Part shown: positions 11,235 through 22,700 of the stretch, one piece after another
How positions within the stretch are numbered: position 1 is the stretch's first letter
Layout: every line of letters begins with the position of its first letter
Notes under the pieces: model-generated
Databases searched by the model: none
Told to the model about the DNA's origin: nothing
The model's input: the letters and a program-made list of their open reading frames with translations, nothing else
Translations under genes and position numbers: made by a program
Assembly (NCBI GenBank): GCA_005784505.1
Contig: VCAZ01000003.1
Span: forward strand, 11,802,305-11,866,304
Reading direction: 5' to 3'
Source: Bagarius yarrelli
Lineage: Eukaryota > Chordata > Actinopteri > Siluriformes > Sisoridae
Length of the DNA stretch: 64,000 nt

Positions 11235-11830
11235 TAGTATGAGTAAGGTAAAGTTTCGGAGCTGGAATGTAAATGGATGTAAATGTTATTAAAAGGAAAA
11301 ATGTCCTAACAGCTACAAAAAAAACAGAGGGTACATATAGTGATGCTGCAAGAAACACATTTATCAGATATTGAACATAAAAAATTGGCCTGGGATTGGG
11401 TGGGTAAAGTTTATTATTCAGTGTTTACATCCAAAAAGAGAGGCGTAGCAGTACTTATCCATAAACATTCATATTAGGGGAAGTAATATCTGATTTAGTG
11501 GGCAGGTTTGTTTTGGTTACAGAAACTCAATATGGAGAAGATGTAGTATTTGGCTCAATTTATGCTCCAAATAAATTTGAAAAAGATTTTTTTTCTGGAC
11601 TGGTCAATGAGGTATCAAAGCAGATTGAACCATTCCTTATCTTAGGGGGTGACTTTAAGAATGTTTTGAATACAGAACTAGACCAAAGGCACCTAAAAAA
11701 AATTGTTCTAAAAAAGGAGAAACATTTCGCAAGTTTTGCGAAGATCTCCATTTATTTGACGCCTGGAGAGTAAGACAGCCAACTGAGAAAGATTACACAT
11801 TCTTTTTTTACCACCTTATTTTTAAGAATT

Positions 11831-12101
11831 AATTATTTTATAACGACTAGACTAGCCCTCGACAGAATTAACTCATGTCACAAAGGAACAATTAGTATGT
11901 CGAACCATGCACCTGTAACACTGAGTATAGCACCACCATACAGATGCCCAACATTTAAATCTTGAATTGATTATTTTTTAACAACTAGACTAGCCCTCAA
12001 CAGAATTAACTCATGTTACAAAGGAACAATTAGTATGTCGGACCATGCACCTGTAACACTGAGTATAGCACCACCATACAGATGTCCAACATTTAAATCT
12101 T
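11831..12101 (+). repeat. 138-bp tandem duplication inside the L1-like endonuclease
   Basis: Two copies with a constant 138-base offset (for example ATTTAAATCT at 11953 and 12091) both carry ACTAGACTAGCCCTC and CCATGCACCTGTAACACTG. The unit equals 46 codons, so frame is kept, and it contains the catalytic SDHAPV motif. The differences noticed are mostly C/T or G/A changes. Confidence 0.9.
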
Positions 12102-13202
12102 GGCGATTGAATTCTTCTCTTTTATATACCCAGGACTGTTTGCAATATCTGAGCCTATGAGCTTTCTTTTTGGAAACGAACACCACCGATAACGAGAGTG
12201 CATCACTCCTTTGGGACACAGGGAAGGCTTTCCTTAGAGGAGCTATAATTTCTTATGCTTCAGCTACAGACACAGTCTTACAGACACAGTTGAATTTACA
12301 GTCAAAATTAGAGGAGATTAATAAAAATCAAACCAGCAAAAAAAGTCAACCAGCAATATGTTGTAGAGTGCTGATAGCCACTAGGTCAGCACTGGATCAG
12401 TTATTAACTCAGAAAGCAGAAAGTGCCATATTTTTTGCAAGACAAAGACTCCATGAATCAGGAAATAAGCCAGGGAATCTGTTAGCAAGGCTGGCAAAAC
12501 CTAGATCAAGCTATTAAAGACTCAAAAGATGTTTTACAGGTGACCAATAAATGTATTAATAAAACAACGAGGGACTACTACCAACAGCTGTACTCATCAG
12601 ATGTCACAAACAAGGCTCTCATATTTATCAGAGGAACACTGTGTGAACGAATTTCTAAGCAGGAGGTTATAAATGCCATCACTTCACTTAAAAGTGGAAA
12701 GTCACCAGGGCCTGGTGGCTACATACCAGAATTCTATAAGGAACGCAGAAACATGATAATTGACCAGCTTCATAATATGTTTATGCATTCATTTGAATCA
12801 GGAAGTCTCCCAACTTCATTGTACCAAGCAAACATCTCATTAATTAAAAAAAAATAGACCTGATATAAAATGTTCATCTTATCGTTCGGTGTCTCTAATC
12901 AATGTTGATGCTAAAATCCTGTCTAAAATACTTCCCAAAAGATTAGAGGGTCATTTGCCACAACTTATTTCATCAGATCAAACTGGGTTTACTCGTGATA
13001 GATACTCACTTACTAATATTAGACGTCTTCTGGGCATCGACACAATACTGTTCCACAACTCAGTTTAAGGCCATGGTTATTTCCATGGATGCTGAGAAAG
13101 CTTTTGACTGCTTGGAGTGAAAGTACCTGTTTGAAGTTCTGCGATGCGTGGGTTTAGGGGATAACTTTGTGAGATAGATAGAAATAATGTATAGAGCACT
13201 AA

Positions 13203-13466
13203 AATAATAATAATAATAATAATAATATTCAATTCATTGTCATTGTGCAAGGTACATGTACAGAGCCAATGAAATGCTTTTTTCATAGGTTGGGGTCAGA
13301 GCACAGGGTCAGCTATGATGCAGCGCCCCTGGAGCAGGGGGGGTTAAGGGTCTTGCTCGAGGACCAACAATGGCTGACTTGCCGGTGGTGGGGCTTGAAC
13401 CCAGGTGTTTCTGGTCTTCAGATCAGCAACTCAGCACCTTAACCATTTGAGCCACCACTGCCCCAA
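13203..13466 (-). mobile_element. SINE (family B) inserted in the L1-like RT
   Basis: On the minus strand it starts GGGGCAGTGGTGGCTCAAAT (A box) and carries GGGTTCAAGCCCCACC (B box). It ends in TATTATTATTATT-type tail repeats (AAT repeats on the plus strand at 13205). Further copies lie at 39636-39835 and 55968-56224. It separates IEIMYRALK from ITNGLCSLPFLLKRGTRQGC of the host LINE. Confidence 0.85.
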
Positions 13467-14912
13467 GCAGCAGTCATTACGAATGGTTTATGTTCTCTTC
13501 CATTTTTACTGAAACGAGGCACCAGACAGGGTTGCCCCCTATCCCCATTGCTATTTGCACTGGCTTTGGAACATTTGGCGGTATCTATTAGACAGAAACA
13601 GCATATTAGGAAAATTAAAATTGGTAATACCATCTCATTATATGCCGACGACATGCTTTTATTTGTTTCCGAGTCGGAGCTGTCGTTGCCTGCCTTACAT
13701 TAGTGGAAATACATTAGCTCTGAATTGTACATGAATCCCCTGAAGTACTCTGAAGACTTGGCAAAATATTCAGCGGTTTTGGGGAAGAAGTAAATGTTCG
13801 TCACCCCTGACTTCTCTTATAGGGAACAAAGCCTTCCCCCTGGGCTCCAAAATAGTGTTTTTCATCAATGGGCCAAAGCAGGAATCTGTTCTATATCAGA
13901 CTTATACAACAGGAACACTATTCTATCAATTCAACAGCTGCGAGAAAAGTATGGCCTACCACATTTTTTTGGTTATCTCCAAATAAGACATTTCATTGAC
14001 AAAACTTTCACTTTCCCAGCTGATCAAGAAATGTGTACTAAACTGGATCTGTTTTTGAAACAATCATCAAATACAAAGAAAGGTGATAGTTAAAGTTTAC
14101 ACCTTGTTAGCTTTCAACTTAGGTAATAACTTGCAGGCACTGCTATCTGGGTGGAAAAGGGACTTGGGGATCTCAGGAGTAGGAAAGGTGGTTAAACGTT
14201 ATGCAGAATGCGAAGGGTATACTGCTGTGCAATAAGGCACAAAAACACAAGTTAAAATACTGCACCATATGCATTGTACTCCTTATATTCTTTCTAGGAT
14301 TGACCCAAAGCAGTCACCAGTCTGCCCTAAATGTAAATCTGGTCTGGGTACACACACTCAAATGTTTTGGTTATGCCCCCTGATAATTCTGGGATACAAT
14401 TAAAGAAAAACTTGAATGTATATTAAATTGTTGTATCGAGAAAGACCCTTGTTTTGGTCCCCATTCTTTTGTAGTATCCCTCAGAAGATATCACAAATGT
14501 ATAAAATAGGACGGGTTTGTCTAAACTGGAAATACTAATGCTCTTATAGAATTCTGGAAGGTAAAATCCGTATATGTTATTTTTAGTCAACGTTGCATGT
14601 AATGCATATGTCTCTCATGTGGTGGTGAGACGGGCTTTAGAATTTACTATTATGATTTTTTTGTTTTGTTTTGTTCTTGTTGTTTGTTAGTTTTGGTGTG
14701 TACCTATATCTGTAAAAAAATTATAAAAAGTTATTGTACAAAAAATAGTGTTTGTGAGAGAATGCTTGTTTAAATAAAATAGTATTTTATGTGACAGGGT
14801 AGGAATAAAAGGCTAGTAGACAGTACAATTGATTGCAGTGTGAAACAGGAGGTATTATCTTGTCTATAGTGTCAGTTTCTTTGGAGAATCTCAGAAAATG
14901 ACTGTTGCCCAC

Positions 14913-14975
14913 CTGATGAGCATCCAGATCAATGATGGTGGCTTTGCAGACTCCCTCTACTCGCTCGAACAGAAA
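14913..14975 (-). CDS. hdac11: hdac11 coding exon 7 (zinc ligands)
   Basis: The 63-base exon has 21 codons and is phase 0 on both sides. It encodes FLFERVEGVCKATIIDLDAH and a final Q. DLDAH supplies two zinc ligands, Asp192 and His194. The acceptor is TTTATAG and the donor GTGGGC. No exon for the following GNGHE block was found between 1 and 14912, so intron 7 continues past the window edge. Confidence 0.96.
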
Positions 14976-17900
14976 CTATAAAGAGAAAACCACACCAGCG
15001 TCAAGATTTTACAAATTTGTGTTAGTGTATACAGCTGCATTCCAACAATCAGTGTGTATGTGTGAAGGAAAATACAGATTTCATGTTAGATATTTATGTA
15101 TTTGATTAAACAAATTGTTAATGGCGGGTAACGCATAATAAAATTAAAAATAAATATATAGTGAATGGCTTGTGTTGTACCTTAATTGCGAGCGTGATGT
15201 CAGCGTATGCACAGAAACCCCCTCCCTTGTCACTGGAACAGTGGTGAAAGCCTCCTCCTGAAATACAAAGACAGAAAGGCAGATGAAGTGCTATCAGGCA
15301 TGCACAGCTCCTCAGGAGATCCCATTAAAACAAGAAGTGTCCTGCTGAGTGGATAACAGGACTGGGGTACTATCCTAAAAAAATCCCGTTTTCCAACACA
15401 AAAATCCTATCACCTGGGTAATGCATGCATAATGGATTTTTACATGTTTAGTTCAAGATAGAGGTTCCCCTTCTCCATCTCTATAAAAAGCTGTAATTTA
15501 GCAGTGTGATGACTTTTGTGCTTAAAAACACTTAAATATCAAAACGCCACACACTAGCTGCATCACCTTGGTCTAATTCACTACCAAGGCAATATTAAAG
15601 ATATCAGAGCTGGAGATGAGGCTATTTACTGGAGCTACAAAGCAACACTTTTCAGATGCGTATATTAGCTGTGTATCACTCTTGTGTACCACTTTATTAG
15701 GTACACCACAATTGCTTGGTAACACAAATAGGAAGGAGAGGGGATTAAAGTGACTTTGAATGTGGAATGGTTGTTGGTGCCAGATGGGCTGGTCTGAGTA
15801 TTTTGAGAACTGGTAAACAACCAAAAAGAACAAGAAAGCATGGATCAATACTGCCTTGTCTTAACGGTTTGGGCTGGTGGTGGTGTAATGGTGTGGGGGA
15901 TATTTTCCTGGCACACTTTGGACCCCTAAGTACCAATTGAGCATCGTTTAATCGCCACAGCCTATCTGAGTATTGTTGCTGATCATGTCCATCCCTTTAT
16001 GTCTACAGTGTACCCATTTTTTGATGTCCAACTCCAGCAGGATAATACATTGTCACAAAGCTCAAATCATCTCAAACTAGTTTCTTGAACATGACAATGA
16101 GTTCACTTTATTCCAATGGCCTCCAGTCACCAGATCTCAATCCAATAGAGCACCTTTGGGATGTGGTGGAACAGGAGCTTTGCATCATGGATGTGCAGCC
16201 GACAAATCTACAGCAACTACGTGATCCTATCCTGTCAATATGGACCAAAATCTCTAAGGAATGTTTCAAACACAATGTTAAATCAATGCCACAAAGAATT
16301 AAGGCAGTTCTGAAGGCAAAAGGGGGTCCAACACTACTAGTGTTGGGGGTACTAGCAAGGTGTACCTAATAAAGTGGCCAGTGAGTGTATATAAAGTTTA
16401 GTACATAAATATAAAAAAAACTTAAGAACAAATCTAAACGCAATGTCAATGTAAATGCCCCAAATGTAAAAAATCCAACCACGAAGAAGTTTTTAATAAC
16501 ATATGGGTCTACATTCATTAGACCTGCCTAATATTGTATAGTTGTTATATTAGTAGTTTAAGTGTCCAGAACAACACTGGCATCATCAAGGTGTAAGATT
16601 TCTCTATATTTGGGTTATAGTAACGCAAAGTGAAGACACAATTAGGTACAGTTACACAATTATTTTATTCTAATTGTTTTATTTATGTCCAAGTAGTGCT
16701 TTAAAAAAATAATCATTTTAATAACCTTGTGTAATTACACAAACTCACAGAAAGATTAAACATATGAACAACTTCTTTTCCTTTCGGCTGTTCCCTTTTA
16801 GGGGTCGCCACAGCGAATCATCTTTCTCCACTTAAACCTAATCTCTGCATCCTCTTCACTCACACCCACACCCACTCATGTCCTCATTCATCGCATCCAT
16901 ATACCTCCTCTTTGGTCTTCCTCTTTGCCTTCTGCCTGGTAGCCTCAGTTCTAACATTGTCCAAACCACCTCAATCTGGCTTCCCTTACTTCCTTGCCTA
17001 AACATCTAACATGAGCCGTCCCACTAATACACTAATTTCTAATCCTGTCCAACCTTCCAAAAAAAACCTCAACATCTTCAGCTCTGCTACTTCCAGCTCT
17101 GCCACCTGTTTCTTCCTCGGTGCCACTGTCACCATACATCATAGCTGGTCTTACCACTGTCTTGTACACCTTTCCCTTGATTCTAGCTGATATTCTACTG
17201 TCACACATCACTCCTGACACGTTTCTCCACCCATTCCAACCTGCCTTTACTCGCTTCTTTACCTCTTTTACACAGTCTCCATTGCTATGGACAGTCGACC
17301 CCAAGTACTTAAACTCTTGTGCGTTCTTCACCTTCTAACCCTGTAATCTCACTGTTCTACTTCCATATGACACACCCAGCACCTTTCTTCCTGTCACCCT
17401 GATCACTTCTGCTGTAGTTTGCCATTCATCTAGAAACACTAACTGACCGCCCAGATCCTGTTTCAACTCCTGTCTAAATTTTTTAATGTGTTATTCCTGT
17501 TTCAGTCACCACCACTTGGTTTTCTTCTCTACCTTTGATCTCTACTTCTTCCAGACCATCATCTTTATCCTACACACCACCTTTCTATGCTGTCTGGCTA
17601 CACTGTCTCTCACCACAACTTTACAGTCACTAATCTGTTTCAGATCGCTTTGTCTACATTAGATGTAATCTGCCTGTGTGCTCCTTCCTCCGCAGTCAAA
17701 GTCACTATTTGCTCCTTTCTTCTGGAAAAGCCATCTCCATCCTCTTAGCAAAGTCTACTATGTCTACCACTTTGTCCTTCACTGTTCCTTTCTCTGACTT
17801 CAAACCTGCCCAACACTTTCTCATCACCTCTGTTCCCCTCACCAACATGTCAATTAAAGTCTGCGCCTATCACTACTGTCTCTCCTCTCTTCCAACTTAC

Positions 17901-19662
17901 ACCAGAACCTCTCTTTCTCTTCTAACTCACAACCTACTTGTGGAACATAACCACTTACAACACTCACCATCAGCCCTTCATTTTTTAACTTTAGGCTCAT
18001 CACCCTGTCTGACAATCTTTTCACCTCCAGAACATTCTTTACAAACTCCTCTTTCAGGAGCACCCCTACCCTATTTCTTTTTCTATCCACACCATGATAA
18101 AAACAACTTAAATCCCAATCCAATACTACGAGCCTTGCCACCCTTCCACCTGGTCTCCTGTACACACAATATATCTACCATCCTTCTTTCCATCATATCA
18201 CCCAGCTCTCTATCTTTCCCTATCATTGTCCCAACATTCAGCATCCCTATTCTCAGTCCTACACTCTTGCCTTTCCTCTTCTCTTTCTGTCTATTTACGC
18301 GTCTCTCTTCTCTCTTCCTCTGACCAACAGTAGCCCAATTTCTGACGGCATATTTAGATTTGCCAAAGTTTTACGTCAGATGCCGTTCCCGACACAACCC
18401 TCTCTATTTATCCAGTCTTGGGACTGGCACCGAAGTCACTGGTTTGTGACCCCTGTGGCTAGATTTAATATAAGACCTAATATTAGAATTTACGATTGCC
18501 TTGACTGCCTGCTAATAATAATACTTTGTAAAATGAACAATATAAAAGACTATAAAAAAAACTTACCTACGTTAATTGCCCATCCTCTGTCTATCGCAAG
18601 CTTTCCAGCCTGAAAACAAAACAAAAAAGCAAAATTTGTTGGGATTTCTTTTAAAAGAAACTCTTAAAGAAGTTTTTTTATTTTTATTTTATTATTTAAT
18701 TCAATGTCTGAAGCATTGAGAAAGAGATTTGAGGATCTGTGACTGCATAAAAATACAGAAATATAGAGGGTGTGGTCGCTTTTTAAAAAATGTAAGGAAA
18801 TGTGTTATCCAAAGGACAAACACCAACAGTCAAACTGAGACAAACTCTGCAGTTTTAAGAATCTGTTTGCTAGGAAAGTGTTATTTGTGTTCAGGCCCCC
18901 TGTACTCTGAACCCCCTAAATAAAATTCAGTGCAATCAGTTGCCTTCAGAAGCTACCTAATTAGTTAATAGAGTCCACCTGTATGTAATTTAGTCTCAGT
19001 ATAAATATACCAGGGACCTCATGTATTAACACTGCATATGAACAAATACCAGTTCCCCAGATGTCCTATTGTTCGAGATACTCTGACCCAGTCACTCAGA
19101 TATTAGAATTTGGTCTTTGTCAAAATCACTATTTTTACACTTACCAAATTGTCTCATATCCAAAACGTCAACAATAATTACTGACTGATTACTTACTGCA
19201 TAATATATATTATCCATTGACATGGAAATACAAAAAAATTATCAACATTATGGTTTCTTCAGACAGTAGAGTAGGGTGTGTCATTTCAGGGGTTTGGCCT
19301 CTAGTACTGTTGATGAATATTTTACAAAATGCTGATACCCTTTGGCCGTAGGACAGAGAAGTCTCTAGAGTTGCAAAGAATTTAGCATAGATCAAAAATA
19401 TCCACAGAATGATACAAGAGATCTTTTTTTGCTAAAAGAAGAAAAGAACTAGGAAGAAAACACAGGCATTAAAAATACAGACATATAGAGGGTGTGGTCG
19501 CTTTTTAAAAAATGTAAAGAAATGTTTTAAAAATGTAAGGAAACGTGCTATCCGAAGGACAAACACCAACAGTCAAACTGTGACTATTGCAACCTCTGCA
19601 GTTTTAAGAATCTGATTGCTAGGAAAGTGTTAGCACAGTGGTTTAGGTGCCTGACCACTATA

Positions 19663-19752
<90 letters not shown>

Positions 19753-22700
19753 TAAATAAAAGTTACACTGTACGAGTTTAAATAGAATATATAGAAAAAT
19801 ACAGATGCAAGCTTTTTATGATTATTTTAAATAATGTGATTTTTTCCCCTCCTCTTTTATTCATATTGTACATAGCAGTAGCATAATTTTTGTAGTTTAT
19901 TGACTACCTCAACAAGATGCGAACAGAATCACTAACAACACTAACACTAACAGCTCTGCAAAGGATTGTATCATTCATAGGATCACAAATACCACCTAAT
20001 ACTGAATATGCAATTTGGAATGTTTAGACCTAAAGTCTAAAATACAAATTAAATAAAATATAATGCAAACAGATTTTAAATAAATATTATTTCAATTTTG
20101 CAGTATACCACAAACAACAAGAAAGAATGTATAAAAGGATACTAGTCACTGCAACTTTATTGGAAATATACAGTCATGTTAAAATTACAATATATGATTA
20201 AATACAGTATTTAGTTCTTTATTAATAAATATTAACTGTAAAACATTCCACTGCAGCGAGTATAGTTTTAGAACCCAAAGGTGTGGTTTATTTACACACG
20301 TGAACCCTCTCCAAAACAACAAACAAACTAAACTAGACTTAACTTCACTTATCTTAGCTTAGCACACTACCACAAACATACACAGAAAACATGAACTTGA
20401 CTTGAGTACACTTAACTTTACAGACAGCGGTACAGGGACAAAGTGAAGTGAGTTTTCCTCCTGGCAACTTGAAGAGAATCTTGCAGCACCATCCAAAAGA
20501 TGTCCTTGGGGGCCCTATCCTTAAATCCAACCTGGTCACTGAGTTTAAAAAACTCCTGCACATAATCCTCAATGGTTCGACTGTCTGGTATTCTCGGTTC
20601 CACAAAGAATTCCACTGCAGCAAGTATAATTTAGGAACCCAAAGTTTACCTACACATGAACATGGCAAAACAACAAACTAACTAAAATAGACTTGACTAA
20701 GCTTATTAGTCACGCATGGGAAACAAGGATCACATGAAAAAGGCAAAACAGGAAGTAAACAAAAGCATGAACAATAAGAACAAGAACTCAAACCATAAAT
20801 GCAATATGAACATGAAACAAGAAACATGAACATTAAATATAAAACGTAAAACATGGAACAAAACAAACATGAACATGAGCCATAACCTTACCTTAACATA
20901 TTTCTCCGGAAAAGAAAGTTAATTGCAGATAAAAAACTAAAATTAACGTTGTTTTACTGATTAAATAAAAGATTTCAACAAAAATGTGTATTCTAACTGG
21001 GAAAAATTAGGACACTCTACTTCTTAATAGCTAGTGTTACCCACTTTGGCTGAAATAAATTCAATGAGACGCAGTCTCTGACATCGGTCTGAGGAAAGTT
21101 TGCCCAACTTTTCAAAGCAGAATTCTTTCAGCTGCAAGATTTTTGAGGGGTTTTAAGTTCAGATTCAGATTCAGATCTGGGCTTTGACTCGGCCATTCCA
21201 GGTCTCTCTATTTCTTAGTTTTCAGACAGTCCTTGTGTGGATTTACTTGTATGTTTTCAGTCAGTTTAATGTTGCAGTTCCGCTTTAGCTTTTTTACAGA
21301 TGGTCTCAAATGTTTTTCAAGCACCCTCTGATACATGGTAGAATTCATAGTGGATTCTATGATGGTGAGCTGGCCAGATCCTGCTGCAGAAAAGCATCCC
21401 CAGACCAGTACACTTTTACCTCCATGTTCCACAGTTGGTATGTGGTTTTTTTCCTGGAATGCTGTATTTGGTTTATACCAAACATGTCCTCTGTTGCAGT
21501 GTCGGATTAGACACTTTGACACTTATGCTCGGATTTACTAATAGGTAAATTAATTTGTAAATGTGCATTCCTGTACGCCAACTTCATGTCTGTCATATGT
21601 ACATTTTTTGTGGTTTTTGTTCATTGGCGCCCCTTAGAGGCAATAGAGTGAAGTTGCAAACATTAGACTACAAAGAATTCGACAAGTCTATTCCTATTGA
21701 TTTGTAATAGATAAAATAGGCTAAATGACATCATATGTTTTTTTCAACTATGCAATTAAGTAAGAACATACAAAAACAACCCTTAGTCTATGGCAATGCC
21801 AGCTGTATGGGATGGGATTATTCGTATGTATACCAGGTATATATGGTTCCCGTATGGTGCAGTTGACCAGCCAAATATTACAGTGCAATTTGCAGCAATA
21901 ATGGGTTTTTCTAATGCAATCAGAGCAATCGACTGCACACACATTGCTATGAAGAAGAATTTGCATACGTGAATCGGAAACATTTCCATTAAATAAATGT
22001 GCAAATAATATGTTATGCACAAATGTGCCTAACAAATATTGTGCCAAGGTGGCCTGGTTCAACTGATGATTCATACATTCTAAAAACAGCATAGACTCCA
22101 AGCTGGGTGCGTGATGGGTGGATTCTTGGCGAGTGATGCATTGATGGTTCTATTTAAGTGTTTATTTTTGTGCGATTAATTATTCAGCTGCCTATCAGGA
22201 GACTGCCGTTATTCACTAAAGACGTGGCTGTGGCCCTCACCAACCCACAAACTGACCGAGAGCGCAGATACAATGATGCCCATTCTCGCACATGGTCAGT
22301 TGTAGAGCGGGTGATTAGGCAGCTAAATGTCAGTAGCGCTGCCTGGATAGGACTGGGGGGGATACTGCTATACTGCCCTAACAAGGTGTGCCGCATCGTG
22401 CTGGCCTGCGGTGTGCTGCACAATGTTGCGCACAGACACGGCATACCACTTGATGAGGATGTGGCACTGCCAGATGACCCCGACCAAGGACCAGTGTATG
22501 TGCAGCCAACAAGCTATTCAGGCCCGTACGTGTGGTTGTTGCAATATAATTCCTTCCACACTTTGTCTGTGCGCAGCAGTTTTCCACTTAACTTTCACCT
22601 ATATGTCAAACCATTTCTTTTTAGGCTTGGTTACAGTGCGATTGTCAGAGCCCAAACTCTTCCACTCATTTATTTTCTTTAATTATTAATTCCAGAGGAC

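Larger units (their letters stand above)
11235..14735 (+). mobile_element. L1/Tx1-like LINE ORF2 remnant
   Basis: Fragments in several frames keep ORF2 order. The endonuclease gives LQETHLSDIEHKKL, SKKRGVAVLIHK, VVFGSIYAPNKFEKDFF, ILGGDFKNVLN and SMSDHAPVTLSI. The connector is followed by RT start EVINAITSLKSGKSPGPGGY, then SLINVDAKILSKIL, SMDAEKAFDCLEW, GTRQGCPLSPLLFALALE and ISLYADDMLLF. The C-terminal part starts LPPGLQNSVFHQWAKAGICS (13794-14093), with a Cys-rich CPKCKSGLGTH-type knuckle near 14320. A SINE at 13203-13466 splits the RT, and a 138-bp tandem duplication sits in the endonuclease. Many stops make it inactive. The 3' boundary is approximate. Confidence 0.9.

Noticed and set aside
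1..14912. Search for the next hdac11 exon (GNGHE, YNRHIYPGD blocks)
   Set aside because: No matching segment with splice sites found on the minus strand; exon presumed outside the window.
17676..18323. 215-codon plus-strand open frame, Ser/Leu/Pro rich
   Set aside because: Antisense of the RTE endonuclease region, which is recognisable on the minus strand.
19004..19040. GACCTCATGTATTAACACTG as a second Harbinger terminus
   Set aside because: No paired end or transposase nearby; too short to call.
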